Positions 33,995 to 41,961 of a DNA stretch of 64,000 nucleotides are shown here, piece after piece (position 1 is the stretch's first letter; each line of letters begins with the position of its first letter). A model generated the notes under the pieces. The model was given only the letters and a program-made list of their open reading frames with translations. It made no database searches and was not told the DNA's origin. Source of the DNA: Chromatiales bacterium (GTDB lineage: Bacteria > Pseudomonadota > Gammaproteobacteria > Thiohalomonadales > Thiohalomonadaceae). The DNA lies in contig QKFD01000118.1 in the NCBI GenBank assembly GCA_003251535.1, positions 31,948-95,947 on the forward strand, read 5' to 3'. The position numbers and the translations under genes are program-made.

Positions 33995-34771
33995 ATGCGT
34001 CTACCACTACTCCTGCTGCTGGGTACCCTGACCGGTCCCGCGGCGGCGGACTGGGGCGCCGACGCCACCTGGCGCCCCTCCTGGGGAAGGATAAAGCACT
34101 CCTTTACCAAGGCAGCCACCCACCCTATGACCTGGATCCCTGCCCTTGGCGGGGTGGCAGTCTATGCCTCTGGTCACGATGAGGATTGGGCCGAATCCAT
34201 CTACCACCACACGCCCGTGTTCGGTAGCAATCGCAAGGCCGATCAGGCCAGTAACCGCTTTCGCAATGCCGCTGACTCACTCTGGCTGATCTCCATACTC
34301 GCCACCGACTCTGGCGATGAGTGGTTTAGCAACAAAGTACGTGGCGGGCTGGTGCAAGCAGGGGCGTTAGGGGCCACCCGGGTCGCCAGTAACGGCCTGA
34401 AGGCGCTGGTGGACCGCAAGGAGCCGGCACAAGAGCGTGGCGAAGCGGAAGGGGACGCCTTCCCCTCCAACCACGCCACCGGCCCCTTTGCTCAGGCGGC
34501 CCTGATCCGCGAAAACATGCGCCAGAGCTACCTCCCACCGCTGTTGGCGAACACCCTCACCGCAGCGGGTTATGTCGCTGCGACCGGCTCCGCCTATGGC
34601 CGGATGGAGGCGGGCGCCCACCACCTGTCGGATCAGCTGGCCGGTATGGCCATAGGCAACTTTGTCGCCATGTTCGTCAATGAGGCGTTTATGGGCGGTG
34701 AGGAGAGTGGCGTCTCCCTAGCGGTTGCGCCCGATGGCACCACCCTGTTGAACTTTAGCTGGCGACTCTAA
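33995..34771 (+). CDS. PAP2-family phosphatase
   Basis: A 258-residue membrane-associated or periplasmic phosphatase with an N-terminal signal (LPLLLLLGTLTGPAAA). The three PAP2 motifs are present but slightly altered: KALVDRKEP (KX6RP-like), FPSNHATGPFAQAALI (PSGH with SNH), and GRMEAGAHHLSDQLAGMAIG (SRX5HX3D-like with catalytic His and Asp). Likely substrates are lipid phosphates such as undecaprenyl diphosphate or lipid A; I cannot decide. It stands alone, between murI and a convergent gene pair. Confidence 0.8.
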   Translation: MRLPLLLLLGTLTGPAAADWGADATWRPSWGRIKHSFTKAATHPMTWIPALGGVAVYASGHDEDWAESIYHHTPVFGSNRKADQASNRFRNAADSLWLISILATDSGDEWFSNKVRGGLVQAGALGATRVASNGLKALVDRKEPAQERGEAEGDAFPSNHATGPFAQAALIRENMRQSYLPPLLANTLTAAGYVAATGSAYGRMEAGAHHLSDQLAGMAIGNFVAMFVNEAFMGGEESGVSLAVAPDGTTLLNFSWRL

Positions 34772-34777
34772 CGGACC

Positions 34778-35146
34778 TTAGCGTTTAAACAGCGCCTCCA
34801 GCGCCGACCGGGTGGCATCGGCCGCCTCAGGGGGGTCCGCGGCCTCACCGCCGCCACCAAATAGGGCCTCCAGTGCCGATCGGGCCTTAGCGGTCGCCGC
34901 CGCCGCCCCCTGGAAGGCGCCCGCCTTGGGGGTAAAGAGGTCGCAAAAGTTGGCGCGGGTGGCATCGGCAGGTGGTTCCACCCGCGCCTCCAGACAACCG
35001 CCGCGCTGCGCCGCATAGTGCTGACAGAGCCGACAGACGTGGAGTTGGGCCCGGCAGCTGCGGCACTCTGCCTCCCGCGCCAGGGGGAACGGAAGCTCCG
35101 CGATCGAGCTACCGCAGTGCCAACAGACCAGGGGTTCGTCGTTCAT
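34778..35146 (-). CDS. Zinc-ribbon protein with two C-terminal SALEALF repeats
   Basis: A 122-residue protein. The N-terminal 60 residues hold eight cysteines, six of them in CxxC pairs (CWHCG, CRSCRAQLHVCRLC), a probable double zinc ribbon. The tail has two copies of RSALEALF separated by an Ala/Gly/Asp-rich linker (KARSALEALFGGGGEAADPPEAADATRSALEALFKR), like short binding helices. It is 7 bp downstream of the unknown membrane-protein gene, so they are probably one operon. Function unknown; an adaptor that touches its neighbour would fit. Confidence 0.65.
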   Translation of the reverse strand: MNDEPLVCWHCGSSIAELPFPLAREAECRSCRAQLHVCRLCQHYAAQRGGCLEARVEPPADATRANFCDLFTPKAGAFQGAAAATAKARSALEALFGGGGEAADPPEAADATRSALEALFKR

Positions 35147-35153
35147 ACCCCCC

Positions 35154-36197
35154 TCACGCAGCGGTGTGCTGCGCCGACTCCGGCTCGGCGTTCGTTGTGG
35201 CCGGAGTCGGTGCCGGGGTGGGGGTGGCGGGTTTCACTGGGCGCGCTGGGGGTGAATCAGCGGCCACCACGGTGGAGGGCAGCGCCTCCCGCAGCTGGTT
35301 GCCGGTCCTGGCCAGCAGGTCAGGCACCAACTTCTCGGAGAAGCCGGCGATAAAGCACCAAATCACCAACCGTGCCAGATCGGTGGAGTCGGTCTCGGTG
35401 AAGTCGGGGAACATCGCCCCTTGCAGCAGCTGGGCGTGCATCATGAAGTAGAGGACCAGCGCCGCCCCGGTCCCCACCGCCACCCGCCCGAGTAGTAGGC
35501 TCCAGTGACGTTTTAGCTTAAGGGCATCCAGGGTGACATCGCTCAGCTGGGTGTTGAGGCCGATCAAGGTGCTGAAGGCGGCCCCCCATGCCCCAGCAGT
35601 GCTGGCGATGAGAAACCAGAGGGTGGAGTGGACGCGGTATCCAGGCCCATGCTCCAGGGCACCGACCACCACCGACGCCAGCAACAGCAAGGTAAAGCAG
35701 GCGCTCACGCCAAGAAACAGCGCGCCGGTCTTGCGCGCCAGCTCCTTGGAGTAGCCCCGTTTCACCTCCTCCACGGTGTAGCGCCACTGGAGGTCATTCA
35801 CTAGCCGCGCCAATAGACTGCGCCGGATCTCGGGGTCATTGGTGGCCTCGGATCGCTGCTGATACCAGCCCGCCAGGGCCGGCTTGAGCACCCCCTGGGC
35901 CTCCACCAGGCGCCGCTCCAACTCAACGGAAAGCAGCTCTGGGGGGTAGAGTTCGCAGAGTCGCTGCTCCACCTCATAGGCGTCGGACCAGCTCCAACCA
36001 TTGCGCCCTGCCTTCTCTAGCAGCGCCTCGACTTCAGCGAGGGCCGGGTGGTCGCCCTGGATCACATCCTCAATGGCGGTCACCTGCGCCCGCAGGGTGA
36101 CCAGAAACTGATCGCTCAGCAACTTGATCTCCTCTGCCCTCGGTCCCTCATCCACCACCCTCCGCTCCCGTCGCTCTACCGCCGCACTCTCACCCAT
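35154..36197 (-). CDS. Unknown membrane protein
   Basis: A 347-residue protein starting MGESAAVERRERRVVDEGPRAEEIKLL. The first 160 residues are soluble and helical (TVEEVKRGYSKELARKTGAL ends this part). Three membrane helices follow (about 168-190 FLGVSACFTLLLLASVVVGAL, 200-220, 247-265), then a hydrophobic segment IWCFIAGFSEKLVPDLLARTGN. The last 50 residues are Pro/Ala/Thr-rich. No catalytic motif is recognised. It may be co-transcribed with the zinc-ribbon gene. Confidence 0.6.
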   Translation of the reverse strand: MGESAAVERRERRVVDEGPRAEEIKLLSDQFLVTLRAQVTAIEDVIQGDHPALAEVEALLEKAGRNGWSWSDAYEVEQRLCELYPPELLSVELERRLVEAQGVLKPALAGWYQQRSEATNDPEIRRSLLARLVNDLQWRYTVEEVKRGYSKELARKTGALFLGVSACFTLLLLASVVVGALEHGPGYRVHSTLWFLIASTAGAWGAAFSTLIGLNTQLSDVTLDALKLKRHWSLLLGRVAVGTGAALVLYFMMHAQLLQGAMFPDFTETDSTDLARLVIWCFIAGFSEKLVPDLLARTGNQLREALPSTVVAADSPPARPVKPATPTPAPTPATTNAEPESAQHTAA

Positions 36198-36293
36198 GAC
36201 CGCTCCCTCGCTCCGTCGCACCTATCGTGAGGACCGCCGTATGGTGCGGGCCGGAGGGTCGGATGTAAACCTCTTCGCCCCCCTCCAGAACGC

Positions 36294-36318
36294 AAAAAGG
36301 CCCGCCGAAGCGGGCCTT
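36294..36318 (-). terminator. Rho-independent terminator after prk
   Basis: On the minus strand: AAGGCCCGCTTCGGCGGGCCTTTTT. An 8-9 bp GC stem with a TTCG tetraloop-like loop and five T, 28 bp past the prk stop. Confidence 0.85.
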
Positions 36319-36345
36319 CATCTACGCCAAACCAGCCTGCCAAAC

Positions 36346-37239
36346 TTAGCCGGCGCGGCTCTTCTCGATCATGTCATGGATGATCGGGGCGAGGACGATC
36401 TCCATCGCCAGCCCCATCTTGCCGCCCGGCACCACGATGGTGTTGCGGCGAGACATGAAGCTATCGTGGATCATCGACAGCAGATAGGGGAAGTCGGCAC
36501 TGCACTTCTTGGGATCGCGGAAGCGGATGACCACGAAGCTCTCGTCCGGCGTCGGGATATCGCGGGCGATGAACGGGTTGGAGGTATCCACCGTCGGCAC
36601 GCGCTGGAAGTTGATATCGGTGCAGGAGAACTGCGGGGTGATGTAGTGAACGTAGTCGTCCATCCGCCGCAGGATGGTATCCACGATCGCCTCGGCGGAG
36701 TAGCCGCGCTGGGCGTTGTCACGGTGGATCTTCTGGATCCACTCCAGATTGACAATGGGCACCACGCCGATGAGCAGATCGGTGAACTTGGCCACATCGA
36801 CGTTGTTGTCCACCACCCCGCCGTGCAGCCCTTCGTAAAAGAGCAGATCGGTCGGCTCGGAGATCTCCTCCCACGGCGTGAACTCGCCTGCCTTGTAGCT
36901 GCTATTGAGGCGGGTGTTGTGCTCCACGGCCTCGGCATCGGAGTGGATGTAGTAGCGGCGCCGGCAGGCACCGGTCTCGCCGTACTGTTTGAAGGTCTCG
37001 GCAATGAGATCGAAGTGGTTGGCCTCAGGACCAAAGTGGGAGAGATTCCGCCCCTCTTTGGCAAAATTATTGATGGCCTCTTTCATCTCTACGCGGTTGT
37101 AGCGATGGAAGCTATCCCCCTCCACCACCAGCGGGGTGATCCGCTCGCGGAAGAAGATGTGTTCAAAGGCGTTCTTGACGGTGGTGGTGCCAGCGCCGGA
37201 AGAACCGGTCACGGCGATCACCGGGTGCTTAACGGACAT
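36346..37239 (-). CDS. prk: Phosphoribulokinase
   Basis: PRK makes ribulose-1,5-bisphosphate from ribulose-5-phosphate and ATP, the dedicated Calvin-cycle step with RuBisCO. The 297-residue protein is the short bacterial form: P-loop AVTGSSGAGTTTVKNAFEHIF, VEGDSFHRYNR, NFAKEGRNLSHFGPEANH, catalytic and Walker B-like LLFYEGLHGGVV, and VVPIVNLEWIQKIHRD. It has GGGAGGG upstream. It indicates CO2 fixation. No cbb gene lies next to it, so the rest of the cycle is elsewhere. Confidence 0.96.
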   Translation of the reverse strand: MSVKHPVIAVTGSSGAGTTTVKNAFEHIFFRERITPLVVEGDSFHRYNRVEMKEAINNFAKEGRNLSHFGPEANHFDLIAETFKQYGETGACRRRYYIHSDAEAVEHNTRLNSSYKAGEFTPWEEISEPTDLLFYEGLHGGVVDNNVDVAKFTDLLIGVVPIVNLEWIQKIHRDNAQRGYSAEAIVDTILRRMDDYVHYITPQFSCTDINFQRVPTVDTSNPFIARDIPTPDESFVVIRFRDPKKCSADFPYLLSMIHDSFMSRRNTIVVPGGKMGLAMEIVLAPIIHDMIEKSRAG

Positions 37240-37291
37240 GTGCCCTCCCTATCTAGGTATCGTTGTGTGAACAACAGGAGTTTTTCTGGGG

Positions 37292-37308
37292 TAGAACAGC
37301 CGATTCTA
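37292..37308 (-). promoter_or_regulatory. Small palindrome upstream of prk
   Basis: TAGAACAGCCGATTCTA: 5-bp arms around a 7-bp centre, 53 bp before the prk ATG. Shape is compatible with a LysR-type site such as CbbR, but the match is short. Confidence 0.25.
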
Positions 37309-37470
37309 ATGGAAGGTTTACGACAAGTCTCGCTCCCGCCAACCTCCCATTTGAGTAATGGACGTCCCCCGCCCGGCGCCGGTAGGCTTTGGCGGCTGCC
37401 CGGGGGAGCGCTGTCTGGCCCCTGGGGCAGGAGACCAACAATCACAATAATTTAGGGAGGATCTCTCTAC

Positions 37471-37866
37471 ATGCGTTCTCTGTTCAAGGCCCTGCTGCTC
37501 TCTTTGGTGATGGTCACCGCCCTGACAGGCTGCCGTACTGCCCCTATCTATAACGTCCAGGATCAGGTGGTGGTGACCCCCACAGGCCGTCCCCTCACCC
37601 TCCAGCAGGTGCGGGCCGCCATCGTCCATGCCGGTGCTGCCCTCGGCTGGCAGATGCGTGACGAGGGGCAGGGCCACATGGTAGGTACCCTTGCCCTGCG
37701 GGACCATATGGCCCAGGTGGATATCGACTTCACCCCGGCCAACTACAGCATCATCTACCGCAACAGCACCAACCTGAACTACGACGGTAACAACATCCAC
37801 AGCAACTACAACGGCTGGATCCAGAACCTGCAAAAGTCCATCAATACCCAGCTCGCTCTACAGTAA
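37471..37866 (+). CDS. Small lipoprotein of unknown function
   Basis: A 131-residue lipoprotein: signal peptide ending ALTGC (Cys22). The mature part has QQVRAAIVHAGAALGWQMRDEGQGHMVGTLALRDHMAQVDIDFTPANYSIIYRNSTNLNYDGNNIHSNYNGWIQNLQKSINTQLALQ. The STNLNYDG...IHSNYNGWIQNL segment is a recurring pattern in small proteobacterial lipoproteins that I cannot assign a function. GGGAGG lies 12 bp before the ATG. It is divergent from prk. Confidence 0.75.
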   Translation: MRSLFKALLLSLVMVTALTGCRTAPIYNVQDQVVVTPTGRPLTLQQVRAAIVHAGAALGWQMRDEGQGHMVGTLALRDHMAQVDIDFTPANYSIIYRNSTNLNYDGNNIHSNYNGWIQNLQKSINTQLALQ

Positions 37867-37992
37867 ACGGCCCGTCCTGCTAGACAACGAGGCCAAGGGA
37901 GAGGCCGCCCCAACCCGCGTATCTCCCACTCCCTGGAGGGCGGCTATGCCAATGCCGCTCAACGGAGGGTGAGAAATCCGGCTCCTGGGGCG

Positions 37993-38745
37993 TCACCTCC
38001 CCCGTACAACCCGCCACAGCCCTTGGGGATAGAACCCCCGGGCAAACAGCTTACCCGCCACCATCCAGACAATCCGGCTGATGTCCAATACCGGCCGAAA
38101 GTGGCTGGCTCGGGCAGTGGGCGGATAGATCGACTCAATGGCCACCCAGGCGTTGCCGAATCCGGCCCGGGCCGCCTCAATGAGCATCTCGCTCTCAAAA
38201 ACGAAGCTGCGGGCCCGGTCGTGACGCACGGCCACCCGCGCCAATAGCGCGGCGGGATAGAGGCGGAAACCCGACTGGGTATCGGTCAAACGTCGGCCAG
38301 CGGCCCAAGAGATCCAGAAATCGGCCACCTCATTGGCGATGCGGCGCGCCTTGGGGGCGTGGGCCCGATTCACCATCCGTGCGGCAATCACCAAGGCCTC
38401 GGGCTGTTGCCGATGGCAGGCGATCAACTGGGGGATCGCCGCCGGCGGATGCTGTCCATCACCATCCAGCGTAATGACCGCCTCCGCCCCCGCGGCCAGT
38501 GCCTGCGCCATCCCGCGGACGAGACTCCCCGCCTTGCCCAGGTTGGTGTCGTTGCGGATCAGGGTGAGGGGCAGGCCCCTCAAAGCAGCAGCGGTGCCAT
38601 CATTGGAGCCATCATCCACCACATAGAGCTGGGGCAGCTGGGCCAACACCTGCTCGGCCACCTGGCGGATGGTGCGCGCCTCGTTATAGGCCGGGATGAC
38701 CACCGCAATGGTGGATGGCGTAGCGACCGCTTCCCCCTGCCTCAC
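37993..38745 (-). CDS. Family 2 glycosyltransferase of the APE-like cluster
   Basis: A 250-residue GT2 enzyme without membrane helices. It has AVVIPAYNEARTIRQVAEQVL, LYVVDDGSNDGTAAALRGLPL (nucleotide-sugar binding), NLGKAGSLVRGMAQALA, and VITLDGDGQHPPAAI with the metal-binding DxD. A GTG start overlaps the FabG-like gene stop (GTGA). It is the last gene of the 12-gene series. GT2 proteins of this type occur in APE clusters, where they may glycosylate the lipid end of the product. Confidence 0.85.
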   Translation of the reverse strand: MRQGEAVATPSTIAVVIPAYNEARTIRQVAEQVLAQLPQLYVVDDGSNDGTAAALRGLPLTLIRNDTNLGKAGSLVRGMAQALAAGAEAVITLDGDGQHPPAAIPQLIACHRQQPEALVIAARMVNRAHAPKARRIANEVADFWISWAAGRRLTDTQSGFRLYPAALLARVAVRHDRARSFVFESEMLIEAARAGFGNAWVAIESIYPPTARASHFRPVLDISRIVWMVAGKLFARGFYPQGLWRVVRGR

Positions 38746-39482
38746 GCCATCGCCCCATTGATAGAGATCACCTGCCCAGAGAGGTAGGCGGCCCGTTCAG
38801 AACAGAGAAAGGCCACCAGATCGGCCACCTCCTCCGGTTCACCAGCCCGTTTCATGGGCACCAACTGTTGGATGAGATCAGGGGTAAAGAGCTGCTCGGT
38901 CATGGGGGAGCGGATCACCCCAGGGGCAACCACATTGACGGTGATGCCGCGGCTGGCCAGCTCGATGGCGAGGGATTTACTCGCCCCATGCAGACCCGCC
39001 TTGGCGGCGGCGTAGTTGGCCTGACCACGGTTACCCAGCACGGCCGCCACTGAAGAGAGGGAGACGATACGCCCCCAGCGGGTACGGATCATCGGCAGCA
39101 ACAGCGGTTGGGTGACGTTGAAAAAACCGTTCAAAGAGGTGTCAATCACCTGCTGCCACTGCTCTGGCCGCATCCCTGCCAGTGGCGCGTCGGCGTGGGT
39201 CCCGGCGTTGTTGATCACCACCTGGATAGGACCTTGGGCCTCCACCTGGGCGGTGAGCTGGGCCTGAACCGCTGCCCCATCGGTCACATCGAAACAGATC
39301 ACCTCGCCGCTACCCCCGGCCGCCACCAACTCGGCCACTACCGCCGCCGCCACCTCTGGCCGCCGGTGGCTATGGACCAGCACATGCATCCCCTCCCGTG
39401 CCAAGGCGTGGCAGATGGCGGCACCAATGGCGCCACTGCCACCGGTGACGAGGGCGCGCTTTTTTGCTGAAGAGGGGGGCAT
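38742..39482 (-). CDS. 3-oxoacyl-ACP reductase (FabG-like, ApeQ type)
   Basis: A 246-residue short-chain dehydrogenase. NAD(P) motif TGGSGAIGAAICHALAREG, NNAGTHADAP, the catalytic Ser in IVSLSSVAAVLGNRGQANYAAAKAGLHGASKSLA with the YxxxK pair, and VVAPGVIRSPMTEQL. It reduces 3-ketoacyl-ACP in chain elongation. The sequence around GNRGQANYAAAKAG is close to FabG. It lies 69 bp after the dehydratase gene. Confidence 0.9.
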   Translation of the reverse strand: MPPSSAKKRALVTGGSGAIGAAICHALAREGMHVLVHSHRRPEVAAAVVAELVAAGGSGEVICFDVTDGAAVQAQLTAQVEAQGPIQVVINNAGTHADAPLAGMRPEQWQQVIDTSLNGFFNVTQPLLLPMIRTRWGRIVSLSSVAAVLGNRGQANYAAAKAGLHGASKSLAIELASRGITVNVVAPGVIRSPMTEQLFTPDLIQQLVPMKRAGEPEEVADLVAFLCSERAAYLSGQVISINGAMA

Positions 39483-39551
39483 GGCAGATTCCGTACTGAA
39501 ACTGATGGATGAAAGGGGTAACGCCCAGCGGCTCGCCCGAGCAGGGCCGCC

Positions 39552-39980
39552 CTACGGCGGCATCTGTCGCTGGATCACCGTGGCCCGCCCCTCGACCACC
39601 GGCAATCCACCACTGTGGACGGTGAACTCATAGATGAGCCCCCCCCCCTCGGCCGCCAGCTGTCGCACCTCGATGGCCAGCGGCGTGGGTAGATCGTCTA
39701 GCCATTGGCGGTGGAGCTGAACCGAGCGCAGCGCCGCGAGAAAGCCGATGGGGGCCGCACTACCGGCCCCCAGGGCGGCGTGTAGTGCCATCGCCTGGGC
39801 CGCATACTCCACGGCACAGATCGCCCCGAGCCGCCCCGCCTCCCGCAACGGGTGGTGGGGGTCGCGGTGGTTATCCGCCAGCGCCCGCAGCCCCTCCCTA
39901 TCCCAGGCGACCACCGCATCGGGGAGACACATCGCCCCGGCGTGCGGGATGAGCTGGCGGATGGCGGCCTTATCCAGCAC
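39552..39980 (-). CDS. 3-hydroxyacyl-ACP dehydratase (ApeP-like hotdog protein)
   Basis: A 142-residue protein. I start at GTG 39980 (VLDKAAIRQLIPHAGAMCLPDAVVAWD) because GGAGG lies ahead of it and ApeP/FabA-like proteins begin here; the upstream 27 codons belong to the previous gene's region. It has IPHAGAMCLPDAV, HPLREAGRLGAICAVEYAAQAMALHAALG and a C-terminal FTVHSGGLPVVEGRATVI, which is hotdog-fold. The catalytic His is in HAG. It overlaps the previous gene by 11 bp. Confidence 0.8.
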   Translation of the reverse strand: MLDKAAIRQLIPHAGAMCLPDAVVAWDREGLRALADNHRDPHHPLREAGRLGAICAVEYAAQAMALHAALGAGSAAPIGFLAALRSVQLHRQWLDDLPTPLAIEVRQLAAEGGGLIYEFTVHSGGLPVVEGRATVIQRQMPP

Positions 39981-40761
39981 CGTCCACCTCCAACTCCACC
40001 CGGCCGCTACCGGCGGGGAGCGAGATCCGCGTCGGCACCCCATCGGGTTGGGCCAGGGCACGCAGTAGCGGCAGGCTGCGGGCGGCCGGCACGCCGAGCC
40101 GCAGCGCCTCTAGCTGAGGGTCCTCCAAGGTGGTACGGCGGGCATCCAAGGGGCAGAAGACCAACTTTAAAGGCCGCCCGCTGCCCGGGGGGACCAGCAC
40201 CAGGGCACAGGCGAAGGGGGCGGCGATGGGGCGGGTATCCCCCAGCGGGGCAGGAAATGGGAGGTCATAGCTCACCAGCAATACCGGCCGCTCCTCGCAG
40301 GTCACCTGGCTGGCCGCCAGCAGCAGACCAGAGGCGAAGGAGGCGTCACCGGCGGCGATGCTGGTGGAGGCGGCGTGGGAGCTGGTAGCGATACTGAAGT
40401 AGCCAGCGGCGGCGTTGTGGACCGAGTTGTGGAAACGGGTGGGAGAGACCGTAGGGGCGGGATCGGCCAGTGATTCGAGGAGCTGATGGGCAATTTCGGT
40501 ATCGCCGGTGGCCGAGGCGAATACCGCGGCGGTGATCTGCGGATCGCAGCCGGCGTGGCGGCACGCCTCCGCCGCCACCCCCAGCGCCAGGCGGGTACTG
40601 AGGTTGGCTCGCCGCCGCTCATTGGCCGGTAACAGCTGGGGCGGTACCGGCTGGAAGGGGGTCTTGTGGTAGGGCTCGCCGCCGGCAAGCACGGCACAGG
40701 CCCGTGGCCAACCGTCGAGACCGGGCCCCAACACCCCAACCCCGGCGATGCCGAGCTTCAT
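39970..40761 (-). CDS. Chain-length-factor-like ketosynthase fragment (ApeC type)
   Basis: A 263-residue protein with only the N-terminal half of a ketosynthase. It keeps LGIAGVGVLGPGLDGWPRACAVLAGG, STRLALGVAAEACRHAG, and RFHNSVHNAAAGYFSIATSSHAASTSIAAGDASFASGLLLAASQ. Where active ketosynthases have the nucleophile Cys it has a Ser/His-rich SSHAAS, so it cannot condense on its own; it should pair with the preceding KS as a chain-length factor, as in APE systems. ATG 40761 overlaps the KS stop by ATGA. Confidence 0.8.
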   Translation of the reverse strand: MKLGIAGVGVLGPGLDGWPRACAVLAGGEPYHKTPFQPVPPQLLPANERRRANLSTRLALGVAAEACRHAGCDPQITAAVFASATGDTEIAHQLLESLADPAPTVSPTRFHNSVHNAAAGYFSIATSSHAASTSIAAGDASFASGLLLAASQVTCEERPVLLVSYDLPFPAPLGDTRPIAAPFACALVLVPPGSGRPLKLVFCPLDARRTTLEDPQLEALRLGVPAARSLPLLRALAQPDGVPTRISLPAGSGRVELEVDGAG

Positions 40762-41957
40762 CAATCCCATTCCGGCCTCCCAAACAGCAGGGCGCAGTTG
40801 CTGCCGCCAAACCCGAAGGAGTTGCTGAGCACCCGCGCCACCGGCCGTCGCTCATTCTCCAGCAGCAGGTGGCAGTGGAGTTCCGGGTCAAGCTGCTCGG
40901 TGTTGAGGCTGCCGGGCATGAGATCATGCTCGATACAGAGCCAACTCACCACCGCCTCGGTGATCCCTGCCGCCCCTAGGGTATGGCCGGTCCACCCCTT
41001 GGTGGAGCTGGCGGCCACCCCGGAGCCAAATAGGGTGGTCACGGCGCGGTCCTCCGAGCGGTCGTTGGCGCGGGTCGCCGTGCCGTGCAGATTGATGTAG
41101 TCCACTGCCTCCGGTCCCACCGCCGCCTGCGCCAAGGCCTGCTCCATCGCCAGGCGCGCGCCGATCCCCTCGGGGTGGGGGGTGGACATATGGTAGGCAT
41201 CGGAGCTTTCGCCATAGCCGAGCAGGGCGAGGCCGCTCCCCCCCTCGTAGCGGGTCAGCAGGGCGAAACCGGCCGCCTCGCCGATGGAGATCCCATCACG
41301 CCCAATATCCCACGGGCGACAGGGGCGCCGTGAGACCAGCTCCAACGAGCTAAAACCGTAGAGGGTCGTCAGGCAGAGACTATCCACCCCCCCCACCACC
41401 GCCGCGTCACACACCCCGGCGGAGATCAGGCGGTGGGCATCGGCAAAGACCTTGGCACTGGAGGAGCACGCGGTGGAGACGGTCCAGGCCGGGCCCGCCA
41501 GACCGAGGCGCAGCTGGAGATATTGGCTCAGGGCCGCCAGTTCTTGGGAGTGGGGGTAGCTAAACTCGGCCGGCAGTTGGCCAGTCCCGTAGCGGGCACG
41601 GTAGGCCAGTTCACCGGAGAGCATCCCCGAGGTGCTGGTCCCCACCAGTAACGCCACCCGGTCTGGCCCGAAGCGATCCCGGGCCGCGGTCACCGCCGCA
41701 TAAAAGCCGTCCTGGGCCAGGGTCAGCTCTGCCAGGCGGTGGTTGCGGCACTCCCAGGGGGCAAACTCCTCCGGTAGCGGCTGCGCCTCCACCCCATCAA
41801 TGCGGCCGATGAAGGTATCGATACCGGCGGCGGGACCAAAGTCATTGGGGCGCAGACCGGAGTGGCCATCGATCAGGGCACGCAGGGTAGCAGCGGTGCC
41901 CAGACCCAGGGCGCTGACCAGGGTATAGGCGTGAATGGCGAGGGGTGTAATGGGCAT
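40761..41957 (-). CDS. Beta-ketoacyl-ACP synthase (ApeO type)
   Basis: A 398-residue FabB/FabF-like condensing enzyme. ATG 41957 is the start (MPITPLAIHAYTLVSALGLGTAATLRALIDG); a frame of 105 codons upstream belongs to the previous gene's region. The catalytic triad is visible: Cys in TVSTACSSSAKVFADAHRL, His in NLHGTATRANDRSED, and His in STKGWTGHTLGAAGITEAV, plus SNSFGFGGSNCALLFG. It would be the only active condensing enzyme of the cluster together with the CLF-like partner. Confidence 0.9.
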   Translation of the reverse strand: MPITPLAIHAYTLVSALGLGTAATLRALIDGHSGLRPNDFGPAAGIDTFIGRIDGVEAQPLPEEFAPWECRNHRLAELTLAQDGFYAAVTAARDRFGPDRVALLVGTSTSGMLSGELAYRARYGTGQLPAEFSYPHSQELAALSQYLQLRLGLAGPAWTVSTACSSSAKVFADAHRLISAGVCDAAVVGGVDSLCLTTLYGFSSLELVSRRPCRPWDIGRDGISIGEAAGFALLTRYEGGSGLALLGYGESSDAYHMSTPHPEGIGARLAMEQALAQAAVGPEAVDYINLHGTATRANDRSEDRAVTTLFGSGVAASSTKGWTGHTLGAAGITEAVVSWLCIEHDLMPGSLNTEQLDPELHCHLLLENERRPVARVLSNSFGFGGSNCALLFGRPEWD

Positions 41958-41961
41958 CGGA

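Noticed and set aside
36124..37455. 443-residue plus-strand frame opposite prk
   Set aside because: It lies antisense to the phosphoribulokinase gene, has low-complexity His/Gly-rich translation and no start signal.
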